From: Apostichopus japonicus
Taxonomy: Eukaryota; Echinodermata; Holothuroidea; Aspidochirotida; Stichopodidae
Length of the DNA stretch: 64,000 bases
Reading direction: 5' to 3'
Assembly: GCF_037975245.1 (NCBI RefSeq)
Contig: NC_092564.1
Span: 16,386,984 to 16,450,983, forward strand
Shown here piece by piece: positions 36,780 to 49,455 of this stretch. The stretch's first letter is position 1. The number at the start of each line of letters is the position of its first letter. The notes under the pieces are model-generated. The model saw only the letters and a list, made by a program, of their open reading frames with translations, had not been told where the DNA came from and did not search any database. The translations under genes and the position numbers were made by a program.

Positions 36780-37330
36780 TATTCCGGCGGCAGACAATGT
36801 GGAATTTATATGGAAAAGAAAAATACTCCATACTGTTGGTTCAAAACTCCATCTCAACATTTTCTCTAATTCAAGATATGGTCGATTGAATGTAACCTAT
36901 TTTTGAGTGGCTAAACCCTCGATTCTCCTCTACAGTGGATCACCATATATAGCCTGTGGTGTCACAACGTTAAATATCAAATAATCAGTTGATTTATCCT
37001 TCAAACCTTAGCTGCCAAGATTTTCTCCAGGTAGAATTGCATCAATACACCACGTTTGTGTACAACAATTCTTTCCACTGTTTATAACTGACACTGTGTT
37101 TAATATCGTCCAGAAAAACAAATGCATATTCAGCTGAATTGCCGTGATGACATCATTCACTCCTCTGTTGCCAGATCCATTCCCAAAATATCACCAAATT
37201 GACATATTTTCACTATATGATGTGCTATGATCGTGAACGATGTGGTTTGGAAACACAGATTGAAAATTATTTCAGGCAGCCTATTAAGCTAACAACCTAA
37301 GCAACTGGAAATATCCCTTTCACCGGCGCC
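36780..37330. repeat. diverged long-unit repeat
   Basis: Sequence here (CCTTAGCTGCCAAGATT..., CAGCTGAATTGCCGTGATGA, CTCTGTTGCCAG) is paralleled at about 38430-38830. Both lie on the same side of their micro-exons, so they are intron parts of old array units with a period of about 1.36 kb. Confidence 0.6.
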
Positions 37331-37603
37331 TTTGTTTAATCAGTCTTGTACTGTGCATTTTACTGTGACTCATTATTTTCAAGATCATTCCTATTTTAAA
37401 ATTATCGAATGTCTGTCTGCACATCGACTTAATTTAGAAGTTTCGGTACTATTGCCTTCAGGCGGGTCTTCACTTCATGTAGATGCATGTATGTGCACCT
37501 CTCTATTGCTATTGTTTAGCTTAAAACTAATATCATATCTCACTACTCACAACTACTACTATAGTTTTGCTGCAAGTCTTCAAATTAAGATGAAATGTCT
37601 TAC

Positions 37604-37609
37604 CAAGAT
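37604..37609 (-). CDS. array micro-exon ATCTTG
   Basis: CTGTTTTCTCTTGGAAAG|ATCTTG|GTAAGACATTTCATC. The pyrimidine tract and donor are conserved. Same hexamer as the next unit at 38960. Confidence 0.5.
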
Positions 37610-38959
37610 CTTTCCAAGAGAAAACAGAAGAGGAAAAAAGTAACAGAAGCAAACGTTATGAAAGTGCACGTTATTTATGTGACAAATGCATTGTTAAAGT
37701 AATCAACATGCGAGACCAGATTCTGCTTTTATGATTACAATGTAATCACATTCAATCCACCTATTATCAGAGAATCATAGGCATAATTGTTTGGAATCGT
37801 TACATCATCTGCTCTCCCATCTCTTTTACTCACCATTCTTACCCCTTGTAATGTTATAGCTTACTGTTTTTCTCAACAGCTACAGTCGTGATAGGTCCAA
37901 TTTATCACCACTGTAGATCGCAGGATATAGAGTATTTCATTACGGAACGTTTTATTTGGACATTGCCTTTCTTGTTTGTCAGTGTTTTTGCTACTCGAGA
38001 AATCTGCCGTTAACTACGTATTAATATTCCGCTGTTAAGTGAATCTATGTGTTATTATCATGTTACCGCAGTATCGTACATATTCCATGAGGTCAACCTT
38101 GCTTAGATTAACCGAGTACACAGATGTTCTTCATCTGTCGCACAGCTACATCATCGATCGTTTACTGTATTTTTTACTATAGCATACATTTTCTAATTAT
38201 TCTCTCAGAGTAGATTTCGTAATATTTGGTATACATGTTAAAAACTAGTGCACCTTTACATCTCATGAACAACTTTCCCTGTTTGGATGCACATTGACGT
38301 AGTGTGTAACTTTCATCTTGGTATCACTACCTCCATCGACCGTGTCTTCACTTCATGTAAATGCTTTAATTTTACTATAAAATAAAAGGAACAATATCAA
38401 ACTTATACTGCAGAGAACATCGTCCACACTGGCAGTTGAAACCCCCATCTCTATGCCTTGTCCCTAACTCTAGATATTGTTGATTAAGTGTAACCTTCTT
38501 TGACTGGTTAAACCGTCAACGACTCCAGGAAGTTGAATCACAGTAGAGGTTCTGTGACGTAATCTAGGCAAATGCTCTTGAAAAGCTTTACTTAGGCTAT
38601 TATAATATTCTTGTTGATTTATCCGTGAAACCTGATAAGTTATGAATGTTGTCTTAGCTGTCAAGATTCTCTGTATTTATAAGACTGTTCATCAAAATGT
38701 ATCTCTTTGTAGGAAATATTCTTTTCCTCTGTGGATAAATGATTGACAAATTATAAAGAAAAACAAAGACATTTTCAGCTGAAGTGCTCTGATGACATCA
38801 TCCTTTCTGCTGTTGCCATGTGCATTTAAAAAAAAATAAAATGCATGTGAGGATGAGGTTTTCGCCTAAAGATGTAGAAAATATAAGCAATTCTCCTAGC
38901 CAATAAATTCGGCCACCACAAAATAATTTAAATATTCAGATTAAAATGAACTGTCTTAC

Positions 38960-38965
38960 CAAGAT
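38960..38965 (-). CDS. array micro-exon ATCTTG
   Basis: TTCTTCTGTTTTCTCCATAACAG|ATCTTG|GTAAGACAG, shown in two parts here: a good CAG acceptor after a strong pyrimidine tract, and the array donor. Hexamer shared with 37604-37609. Confidence 0.52.
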
Positions 38966-39597
38966 CTGTTATGGAGAAAACAGAAGAAGAAGAGAATAAC
39001 GTAAACCTATGTCACAGAAGGTTTTTCTTTATGTTGCAATAGTGCTCTTGTTAAATAATCAACATGCTATTTCGGAGTGTACTTTAATCATTACAGCAAC
39101 ATCAATCAGCCATTCATGCGAACCAAAGCATTAAGTGACGTTGATGCATATCCGCCATGGCGGTGAAACCACGTGACAATCGTAACCTTAATCAGCGGTA
39201 TAAACGTCATCGTTTGGAACTTGGACTTTATTCACGCTCACCTATCACAGACGCACCATTCTTATCACATTTTAAGAGAAATCGTTTGTTTACTAATTTT
39301 CCCTCCCGTTACAGTCGAGAAAAGTCCTTATATTCCAACTGTGGATAACGGGTGTAGAATCACTACTGAACTTTTATTGGGACATTACCTTTCTTTCCCT
39401 CTCTTTGCCACTTGTGACGTCCAAAGTTAATTACAACATGATCAATCCTATTGTAAAACAGATCATTTGTTATCGCTAAACAACAACAACACTGTGATAA
39501 TCATCATACATTTAATTATTCGTTGAGAAGTAGTATAATTCCATCTTTTCATCTCATGGAGAATATTCCACTGTTTTCTTTTAAGACTGACTATGTG

Positions 39598-41553
39598 CAG
39601 GCGCGTATCCAGGGGGGGGGCGTTGGGGCGCGCGCCCCCCGGGTAAGGAAAAGAGGAGAGAAAAAAGAGAAGAAAAAAGGGAAAAGGAGGGGGGAAAAAG
39701 AAAAGGAGGAGAGGAAGGAAGGGAAAAGAAAAAAAAAAGAGAAAAAGGAGAAAAGGGGGGGAGTAGAAAATAGCCAAGACCTCGGGAAGAGAAAGAGGAA
39801 CAGTCATAGTTAAAGCGCTGATCCCTATTATATACACAGGGTAGCCAGTGACAGATCAAGGATTACGGAGGGGGTGTGCGCCTCACCCTACCCCTTACAC
39901 CGACAACTCCATTTTTGACGTTTCCATTTTTCCTCTCTCACTAATTGTATCTATATAAATACTATATATGGTCTATCATAACGCGTGTGTGTGTGTATGG
40001 ACGCCTTAAACAATTGTACAATTGTGCTATATGGAACCAACTGTGGCTGGTCTTGAACTCGACCGAGTCGTCGGGGAACATGACGCATTTCGGAAAGGGG
40101 CGACCACCCCCCCCCCCCCCCCCCCCGAGCAAATTTTCTTTATGACATCGCTAGTAATTTCACAATAGACAATGCTTAGATGCAACTTACAAGGCCTGGG
40201 AAGTGTCATTTCCAGCGATCTGGGAGGCATTTTCGGCCAAAAGTTTTAGTGTACGCTTCGCGCCAACTCATTGTGGCGCTTCGCTTAGGTAGTTTCCCTA
40301 CAGGCTTCGCTCCTCCCTTGGCAATTACTCGCTACACGCCTTTTCGAATTTCTAAAGCAAAGAGCAGATATAACATCATATCAGTGAGCATTGAAATGCA
40401 TGTTCCAGGATGAACAGCCTCAAAAACTGTCTATGTGTGTAGTCAAAGGCAATTGGATTTGGGGGCTGTAATGACTTGCCCGAAAAAAAAGCCAAAATTT
40501 TTCGCGCGCAAAGCGCGTTCAACATATCGATGCCAATATCATATAAGCAAGCATCGGTCATTACATTGCATGGCATAGCATCGTGTACCGCACGGTCCGT
40601 GAAAGTGCACAGTATACCGCCGGATGCTAATGTAAACAACCAAATGTCTTATGTAGATGGAGAAAAAGCATACAGATCCATTTATGTCAAACTCTCTTTT
40701 ACAGTAGTAATATCGGCCAAGCTTAGAACTTTATTTTAATTACCAAGGAGATCATTTTTAAGCTATTCATTGCTATTTATTGTTCTTTCAGTAGGTGCCC
40801 GAAAAAATGGGGAAAATTTGGTTGCCGGGGGGGGGGGGGGGCTGCAGCCCCCGCCTCCTACGGGACCTACGCCTATGTGTGTAGTGTTCGGTTTCGAAAT
40901 ACCTGATATCGGAAATATCTGGTATTTTTCATTTCCTTCAACGCAGTTTTATAATAGCCATTATAAGAGGTTTTAATATTTCTACACCAATAAATAAACT
41001 GTGTCAGAATTTTCGAAAATTTCCTGACCAACATTCTTCATCATACTTTCCTCTACTCGTGCAATTTTGACCTGTCTGTTAGGGGTTCAAGGAGGTTTTT
41101 CTATATTGGTTGTCCATAGATTGAATTTTGTGCAACATTATGGGTATGTTCTGAAGTGATTTTATTCACGAGAAATGTGAATTTTCAAATTCTCAACAAA
41201 TAATGGGCTTAAAACCTTGAAAAGTGGGGCTTTCGGATATTGTGGGCCGTGACGTAGAATCACCTACAAAAGCAATGATACACAGGACATGCAATGAGGT
41301 CGAACATGATGTGTGACTGGTGACAATCTTCAAAAGGTTATGGATGGAAAAAACTTTTGGGAAATACTGCGGTTCTCAGGCAAAAGTGTACATCTGGTTG
41401 GTCATTTTCAAGCCCGAGAAGTGCCATTTCCGGTGATCTGGGGGGTATCAAAACCAGAAATTTTCTTGTACGCTCCGCGCCAATATGGTGGCGCTCCGCT
41501 TAGATAGTAATTCGCGCCCCCCCCCGGGTTAGAAAATCCTGGATACGCGCCTG
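39598..41553 (-). mobile_element. composite hAT-like element A, copy 2 (inverted, 1956 bp)
   Basis: Reverse-orientation copy of 23654-25855: it begins CAGGCGCGTATCCAGGGG and ends CCTGGATACGCGCCTG. Flanks share ATGTG directly at both sides (39593-39597 and 41554-41558), a probable partial target duplication. Removing the element restores array sequence, TTTAAGACTGACTATGTG joined to TCAGGCTTTCATTGTTGCAG, which aligns with the unit text CTTTAAATTGACTCAGTTTG...CATTGTTGCAG. The insertion therefore split an existing array unit. It lacks the MITE present in copy 1. Confidence 0.8.
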
Positions 41554-41645
41554 ATGTGTCAGGCTTTCATTGTTGCAGCATTAACTCGAGGTACATCTTT
41601 AACGCTTCTGTGCATAATTCTTCAAATTGAAATTAAATGTCTTAC

Positions 41646-41654
41646 CTTCAATTT
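41646..41654 (-). CDS. array micro-exon AAATTGAAG (9 nt)
   Basis: TTTTTTTTATAG|AAATTGAAG|GTAAGACATTTAATTT. A very strong T-rich tract and canonical TAG acceptor. Nine nt (three codons' worth), open in phase 1. Confidence 0.5.
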
Positions 41655-42789
41655 CTATAAAAAAAATATATATACATATAAACAAAAATTTATTAACGTA
41701 AATTACTGAATTTTACAACGTCCGTCGCAGTGAATCCATGTGATACTTGTATCACAGATTAATGCTTCTCCTCTTGGAACCGTCTGACCATTTGTTCTCA
41801 ATAAGGATACTTGCTATGTTAACACTATTTTCTAAAAGACAAATCCTCTGGTTATTACTATTTTTGACAATACAAAACGTGACAAGTTCATCTTATGACA
41901 TAACTGTTGATATTGTATTAAACGGCGTAATGTTTGATAATGTCGCTTCTTGATCTGAAGAGGCTCGTATGTTGTATGCCCACAATTATAACAACTAGTT
42001 TCATATATGCTACTGTCTTTTAAACTTACTCTCCTCATGTATATATAATTATTCATAGAACTGTAAAAAACATATGTCTTATTATCTCGCAAGTTGTCTG
42101 AAAATATTGTGAATTTTTGCAGTATATATTTTCGAGTTAGTCTATGCTTTCATCTCATGAAGAATTTACAACTGTTTGTCTCTAAATTTACTCATTTTGA
42201 AGATTTCATTGCCACAGCAATAACCCGAGAGACAGTTTGCATTTATTTATACAGTCAACTTAAAAAACATTTCATTCAGTCATTACAAACCAACAAGTAA
42301 CAAAAGTGCATATCGTCCGTCGCAGTGACTCCATGAGATAGTTGTATCTCATATTAATGCTTCTCCGCTTGGAACCGTGTGACTATTTGCTCTCAGTAAG
42401 GAAACTCACTATGTTTACTCTATTGTATATTTGAAGACAAATCCTCTGGTTACTACTTGTTTTCGACAATACAAAACGTGACAAATTCATCTCATCACAA
42501 CTGTGGATAAAGACATGTCAATATTGTTCTCTGAAATCGGACATTACATCTTATTTGTAGCCTTTATTGTTCTAGAAACATCCGAAGTCAGTAACATTTT
42601 TATTATTTTGGAATTTGTATTCTAACATTGTTAACTTTTATGGTACGTAATTCCAATCCTTGTCTTTAAATGGAATCAGTTTGAAGATTTCATTGTTGCA
42701 GCTTTAACTCGACAGACTCTGTGATGTCCTTTAGCTACTTTCATATATCTGCTGTATTTGAGTCTTCATATTGAAATAAAATGTCTTAC

Positions 42790-42795
42790 CCATTC
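42790..42795 (-). CDS. array micro-exon GAATGG
   Basis: GCTTTCGCTATCAAAG|GAATGG|GTAAGACAT, first of the close-packed units. The acceptor is AAAG, weaker than YAG but preceded by a pyrimidine tract. Confidence 0.55.
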
Positions 42796-43537
42796 CTTTG
42801 ATAGCGAAAGCAGAACAAGAAAATTGGTATTAGCATAGATTAATGTTACTAAAGTGTTAACCGCCTTATAAGAGAACAATTCTCTCTTAAATGTAATCAA
42901 CATACGGATTAGAGTTTGCATTTATTTATGCAGTCAACTTAATCAGCATTTCATTCATTCATTACAAACCAACAACTAACACCAGTGCATATCGTCCGTC
43001 GCAGTGAATCCATGTGATAGTTGTATCTCATATTAATGCTTCTCCGCTTGGAACCATGTGACTATTTGCTCTCACTAAGAATATCCACTATCTTTACTCT
43101 ATTGTATTTTGAATATTCACTATGTTTACTCTATTGTATTTTTTAAGACAAATCCTCTGGTTACTACTTTTTTCGATAAAACAAAAAGGGACAAATTCAT
43201 CTCATCACAACTGTGGATAAAGACAAGTCAACATTGTTCTCTAAAATCGGACATTACATCTTCTTTGTAGCCAATATTCTTCTAGACACATCCGAAGTCA
43301 GTAACATTTTATCATTTTAAAATTTGACTGAAAATATTGTCAACTTTTGCAGTATATATATTTCCAAACTAGTCCATAGTGTGATCTCATGAACAATTTT
43401 CCACAATTTGTCTCTAAATTGACTCAGTTTGAAGATTCTTTGTTGCAGCATTAACTCGACAGACTGTGTGATGTCCTTAGCTACTTTCATATATCTCTGC
43501 TGTATATAAGTCTTCAAATTGAAATAAAATGTCTTAC

Positions 43538-43543
43538 CCAAAC
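43538..43543 (-). CDS. array micro-exon GTTTGG
   Basis: GTTTTCGCTATCAAAG|GTTTGG|GTAAGACAT with branch-like GCTAATAACG upstream on the minus strand. The period to the next unit is 749 bp. Confidence 0.55.
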
Positions 43544-44286
43544 CTTTGATAGCGAAAACAGAGAAAGAAAACGTTATTAGCATAGATTAATATTACTGAA
43601 GTGTTTACTACCTTACGATGTAACAATTCTCTTGTTAAAGTAATCAACATACGGATCAGAGTTTGCCTTTATTTATACAGTCAATTTAATCAGCAATTCA
43701 TTTATTCATTCCAAACCAACAAGTAACATCAGTGCATATCGTCCGTCGCAGTGAATCCATGTGATAGTTGTATCACAGATTAATGCTTCTCCGCTTGGAA
43801 ACGTCTGACCATTTGCTCTCAGTAAGAATATTCACTATGCTTACTCTATTGTATTTTGAATATTCACTATGTTTACTCTTTTGTATTTTTTAAGACAAAA
43901 CCTCTGGTTACTACTTTCTTCGATAAAACAAAAAGAGACAAATTCATTTCATCACAACTGTGGATAAAGACATGTCAACATTGTTCTCTACAATCGGACA
44001 TAACATCTTCTTTGTAGCCAATATTCTTCTAAACACATCCGAAGTCAGTAACATTTTATCATTTTAAAATTTGACTGAAAATATTGTCAACTTTTGCAGT
44101 ATATATATTTCCAAACTAGTCCATAGTGTGATCTCATGAACAATTTTCCACAATTTGTCTCTAAATTGACTCAGTTTGAAGATTCTGTGTTGCAGCATTA
44201 ACTCGACAGACTGTGTGATGTCCTTAGCTACTTTTTTTTTTATCTCTGCTGTATATAAGTCTTCAAATTAAAATAAAATGTCTTAC

Positions 44287-44292
44287 CGTGTC
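44287..44292 (-). CDS. array micro-exon GACACG
   Basis: Same splice context as its neighbours (CTATCAAAG / GTAAGACAT), but the hexamer is entirely different from the adjacent GTTTGG and GATTGG units while flanks are nearly identical. Confidence 0.55.
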
Positions 44293-45035
44293 CTTTGATA
44301 GCGAAAACAGAGAAAGAAAACGTTATTAGCATAGATTAATATTACTGAAGTGTTTACTACCTTGCGATATAACAATTCTCTTGTTAAAGTAATCAACATA
44401 CGGATCAGAGTTTGCCTTTATTTATACAGTCAACTTAATCAGCATTTCATTTATTCATTCCAAACCAACAAGTAACATCAGTGCATATCGTCCGTCGCAG
44501 TGAATCCATGTGATAGTTATATCACAGATTAATGCTTCTCCGCTTGGAAACGTCTGACCATTTGCTCTCAGTAAGAATATTCACTATGCTTACTCTATTG
44601 TATTTTGAATATTCACTATGTTTACTCTTTTGTATTTTTTAAGACAAATCCTCTGGTTACTACTTTCTTCGATAAAACAAAAAGAGACAAATTCATCTCA
44701 TCACAACTGTGGATAAAGACATGTCAACATTGTTCTCTACAATCGGACATAACATCTTCTTTGTAGCCTATATTCTTCTAAACACATCCGAAGTCAGTAA
44801 CATTTTATCATTTTAAAATTTGACTGAAAATATTGTCAACTTTTGCAGTATATATATTTCCAAACTAGTCCATAGTGTGATCTCATGAACAATTTTCCAC
44901 AATTTGTCTCTAAATTGACTCAGTTTGAAGATTCTTTGTTGCAGCATTAACTCGACAGACTGTATGATGTCCTTAGCTACTTTTTTTTTTATCTCTGCTG
45001 TATATAAGTCTTCAAATTGAAATAAAATGTCTTAC

Positions 45036-45041
45036 CCAATC
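45036..45041 (-). CDS. array micro-exon GATTGG
   Basis: CTATCAAAG|GATTGG|GTAAGACAT. First unit of the 2209 bp duplicated block. Confidence 0.55.
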
Positions 45042-45780
45042 CTTTGATAGCGAAAACAGAGAAAGAAAACGTTATTAGCATAGATTAATATTACTGAAGT
45101 GTTTACTACCTTACGATATAACAATTCTCTCGTTAAAGTAATCAACATACGGATCAGAGTTTGCCTTTATTTATACAGTCAACTTAATCAGCATTTCATT
45201 CATTCATTTCAAACCAACAAGTAACATCAGTGCATATCGTCCGTCGCAGTGACTCCATGAGATAGTTGTATCACAGATTAATGCTTCTCCGCTTGGAACC
45301 GTCTGACCATTTGCTCTCACTAAAAATATTCACTATGTTTACTCTATTGTATTTTGGATATTCACTATGTTTACTCTATTGTATTTTTTAAGACAAATCC
45401 TCTGGTTACTACTTTTTTCGACAATACAAAATGAGACAAATTCATCTCATCAAAACTGTGGATAAAGACATGTCAACATTGTTCTCTAAAATCGGACATT
45501 ACATCTTCTTTGTAGTCTATATTCTTCTAGACACATCCGAGGTCAGTAACATTTTATCATTTTTAAATTTGACTGAAAATATTGTCCACTTTTGCAGTAT
45601 ATATATTTCCAAACTACTCCATAGTGTCATCTCATGAACAATTTTCCACAATTTGTCTCTAAATTGACTCAGTTTGAAGATTCTTTGTTGCAGCATGAAC
45701 TCGACAGACTGTGTGATGTCCTTAGCTACTTTTATATCTCTGCTGTATATAAGTCTTCAAATTGAAATAAAATGTCTTAC

Positions 45781-45786
45781 TTTGTT
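45781..45786 (-). CDS. array micro-exon AACAAA
   Basis: CACTATCAAAG|AACAAA|GTAAGACAT. The hexamer ends in A, one of only three units here without G before the GT donor (its duplicate at 47990 also lacks it). In phase 1 it adds GAA-CAA. Confidence 0.52.
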
Positions 45787-46526
45787 CTTTGATAGTGAAA
45801 ACAGAGAGAAATAACGTTATTAGCATAGATTAATATTACTGAAGTGTTTACTGCCTTACGATATAACAATTCTCTTGTTAAAGAAATCAACATATGGATC
45901 AGAGTTTGCCTTTATTTATACAGTCAACTTAATCAGCATTTCATTTATTCATTACAAACCAACAAGTAACACCAGTGCATATCGTCCTTCGCAGTAAATC
46001 CATGTGATAGTTGTATCACAGATTAATGCTTCTCCGCTTGGAACCGTCTGACCATTTGCTCTCACTAAGAATATTTACTATGTTTACTCTATTGTATTTT
46101 GAATATTCACTATGTTTACTCTATTGTATTTTTTAAGACAAATCCTCTGGTTACTACTTTTTTCGACAATACAAAACGAGACAAATACATCTCATCACAA
46201 CTGTGGATAAAGACATGTCAACATTGTTCTCTACAATCGGACATAACATCTTCTTTGTAGCCAATATTCTTCTAAACACATCCGAAGTCAGTAACATTTT
46301 ATCATTTTAAAATTTGACTGAAAATATTGTCAACTTTTGCAGTATATATATTTCCAAACTAGTCCATAGTGTGATCTCATGAACAATTTTCCACTATATG
46401 TCTCTAAATTGACTCAGTTTGAAGATATCATTGTTGCAGCTATAGCCCGACAGACTGTGTGATGTCCTTGGCTACTTTGATATATCTGCTGTATATAAGT
46501 CTTCAAATTGAAATAAAATGTCTTAC

Positions 46527-46532
46527 CATCAT
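46527..46532 (-). CDS. array micro-exon ATGATG
   Basis: CACTATCAAAG|ATGATG|GTAAGACAT. In phase 1 it contributes GAT-GAT (Asp-Asp). Confidence 0.55.
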
Positions 46533-47244
46533 CTTTGATAGTGAAAACAGAAAAAAGACAACTGTTATTAGCATAGATTAATATTACTGAAGTGTTTACT
46601 ACCTTACGATATAACAATTCTCTTGTTAAAGTAATCAACATACGGACCACAGTTTGCCTTTATTTATACAGTCAACTTAATCAGCATTTCATTTATTCAT
46701 TACAAACCAACAAGTAACATCAGTGCATATCGTCCGTCCCAGGGAATCCATGTGATAGTTGTATCACAGATTAATGCTTCTCCGCTTGGAACCGTCTGAC
46801 CATTTGCTCTCACTAAGAATATTTACTATGTTTACTCTATTGTATTTTTAAGACAAATCCTCTTGTTACTACTTTGGTCGACAATACAAATCGTGACAAG
46901 TTCATCTCATCACAACTGTGGATAAAGACATGTCAACATTGTTCTCTACAATCGGACATAACATCTTCTTTGTAGCCTATATTCTTCTAAACACATCCGA
47001 AGTCAGTAACATTTTATCATTTTAAAATTTGACTGAAAATATTGTCAACTTTTGCAGTATATATATTTCCAAACTAGTCCATAGTGTCATCTCATGAACA
47101 ATTTTCCACAATTTGTCTCTAAATTGACTCAGTTTGAAGATTCTTTGTTGCAGCATTAACTCGACAGACTGTATGATGTCCTTAGCTACTTTTTTTTTTA
47201 TCTCTGCTGTATATAAGTCTTCAAATTGAAATAAAATGTCTTAC

Positions 47245-47250
47245 CCAATC
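47245..47250 (-). CDS. array micro-exon GATTGG (duplicate)
   Basis: Exact duplicate of 45036-45041 at offset 2209. Confidence 0.52.
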
Positions 47251-47989
47251 CTTTGATAGCGAAAACAGAGAAAGAAAACGTTATTAGCATAGATTAATAT
47301 TACTGAAGTGTTTACTACCTTACGATATAACAATTCTCTCGTTAAAGTAATCAACATACGGATCAGAGTTTGCCTTTATTTATACAGTCAACTTAATCAG
47401 CATTTCATTCATTCATTTCAAACCAACAAGTAACATCAGTGCATATCGTCCGTCGCAGTGACTCCATGAGATAGTTGTATCACAGATTAATGCTTCTCCG
47501 CTTGGAACCGTCTGACCATTTGCTCTCACTAAAAATATTCACTATGTTTACTCTATTGTATTTTGGATATTCACTATGTTTACTCTATTGTATTTTTTAA
47601 GACAAATCCTCTGGTTACTACTTTTTTCGACAATACAAAATGAGACAAATTCATCTCATCAAAACTGTGGATAAAGACATGTCAACATTGTTCTCTAAAA
47701 TCGGACATTACATCTTCTTTGTAGTCTATATTCTTCTAGACACATCCGAGGTCAGTAACATTTTATCATTTTTAAATTTGACTGAAAATATTGTCCACTT
47801 TTGCAGTATATATATTTCCAAACTACTCCATAGTGTCATCTCATGAACAATTTTCCACAATTTGTCTCTAAATTGACTCAGTTTGAAGATTCTTTGTTGC
47901 AGCATGAACTCGACAGACTGTGTGATGTCCTTAGCTACTTTTATATCTCTGCTGTATATAAGTCTTCAAATTGAAATAAAATGTCTTAC

Positions 47990-47995
47990 TTTGTT
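47990..47995 (-). CDS. array micro-exon AACAAA (duplicate)
   Basis: Exact duplicate of 45781-45786 at offset 2209. Confidence 0.5.
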
Positions 47996-48735
47996 CTTTG
48001 ATAGTGAAAACAGAGAGAAATAACGTTATTAGCATAGATTAATATTACTGAAGTGTTTACTGCCTTACGATATAACAATTCTCTTGTTAAAGAAATCAAC
48101 ATATGGATCAGAGTTTGCCTTTATTTATACAGTCAACTTAATCAGCATTTCATTTATTCATTACAAACCAACAAGTAACACCAGTGCATATCGTCCTTCG
48201 CAGTAAATCCATGTGATAGTTGTATCACAGATTAATGCTTCTCCGCTTGGAACCGTCTGACCATTTGCTCTCACTAAGAATATTTACTATGTTTACTCTA
48301 TTGTATTTTGAATATTCACTATGTTTACTCTATTGTATTTTTTAAGACAAATCCTCTGGTTACTACTTTTTTCGACAATACAAAACGAGACAAATACATC
48401 TCATCACAACTGTGGATAAAGACATGTCAACATTGTTCTCTACAATCGGACATAACATCTTCTTTGTAGCCAATATTCTTCTAAACACATCCGAAGTCAG
48501 TAACATTTTATCATTTTAAAATTTGACTGAAAATATTGTCAACTTTTGCAGTATATATATTTCCAAACTAGTCCATAGTGTGATCTCATGAACAATTTTC
48601 CACTATATGTCTCTAAATTGACTCAGTTTGAAGATATCATTGTTGCAGCTATAGCCCGACAGACTGTGTGATGTCCTTGGCTACTTTGATATATCTGCTG
48701 TATATAAGTCTTCAAATTGAAATAAAATGTCTTAC

Positions 48736-48741
48736 CATCAT
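48736..48741 (-). CDS. array micro-exon ATGATG (duplicate)
   Basis: Exact duplicate of 46527-46532 at offset 2209. Confidence 0.52.
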
Positions 48742-49449
48742 CTTTGATAGTGAAAACAGAAAAAAGACAACTGTTATTAGCATAGATTAATATTACTGAA
48801 GTGTTTACTACCTTACGATATAACAATTCTCTTGTTAAAGTAATCAACATACGGACCACAGTTTGCCTTTATTTATACAGTCAACTTAATCAGCATTTCA
48901 TTTATTCATTACAAACCAACAAGTAACATCAGTGCATATCGTCCGTCCCAGGGAATCCATGTGATAGTTGTATCACAGATTAATGCTTCTCCGCTTGGAA
49001 CCGTCTGACCATTTGCTCTCACTAAGAATATTTACTATGTTTACTCTATTGTATTTTTAAGACAAATCCTCTTGTTACTACTTTGGTCGACAATACAAAT
49101 CGTGACAAGTTCATCTCATCACAACTGTGGATAAAGACATGTCAATATTGTTCTCTAAAATCGGACATTACATCTTCTTTGTAGCCTTTATTGTTCTAGA
49201 AACATCCGAAGTCAGTAACATTTTTTTTATTTTGGAATTTGTCCTGAAATACTGTTAACTTTTACGGTACGTATTTCCAAACTAGTCCATAGTGACATCT
49301 CATCAAGAATTTTCCACTGTTTGTCTTTAAATTGAATCAGTTTGAATATTTCATTGTTGCAGCTATAACCCGACAGACTGTGTGATGTCCTTTAGCTACT
49401 TTCATATATCTACTGCATGTAAGTATTCAAATTGAATTAAATGTCTTAC

Positions 49450-49455
49450 CCCAAA
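49450..49455 (-). CDS. array micro-exon TTTGGG
   Basis: TTATCAAAG|TTTGGG|GTAAGACAT. This is the commonest hexamer, also at 49861, 50305, 59908 and 62400. Confidence 0.52.

Larger units (their letters stand above)
44705..49130. repeat. 2209 bp tandem duplication of three array units
   Basis: About 44.70-46.92 kb is repeated at about 46.91-49.13 kb at a constant offset of 2209 bp, carrying the same three hexamers in the same order (45036/47245, 45781/47990, 46527/48736). I found only a single difference by eye (GTGTGATC versus GTGTCATC near 44877/47086). It is a very recent duplication or an assembly artefact. Confidence 0.9.

Noticed and set aside
45431-48859. Paired identical 68- and 78-codon frames in the array
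   Set aside because: Unspliced read-through of array units; they are identical only because of the 2209 bp duplication, and frames are broken in other units.
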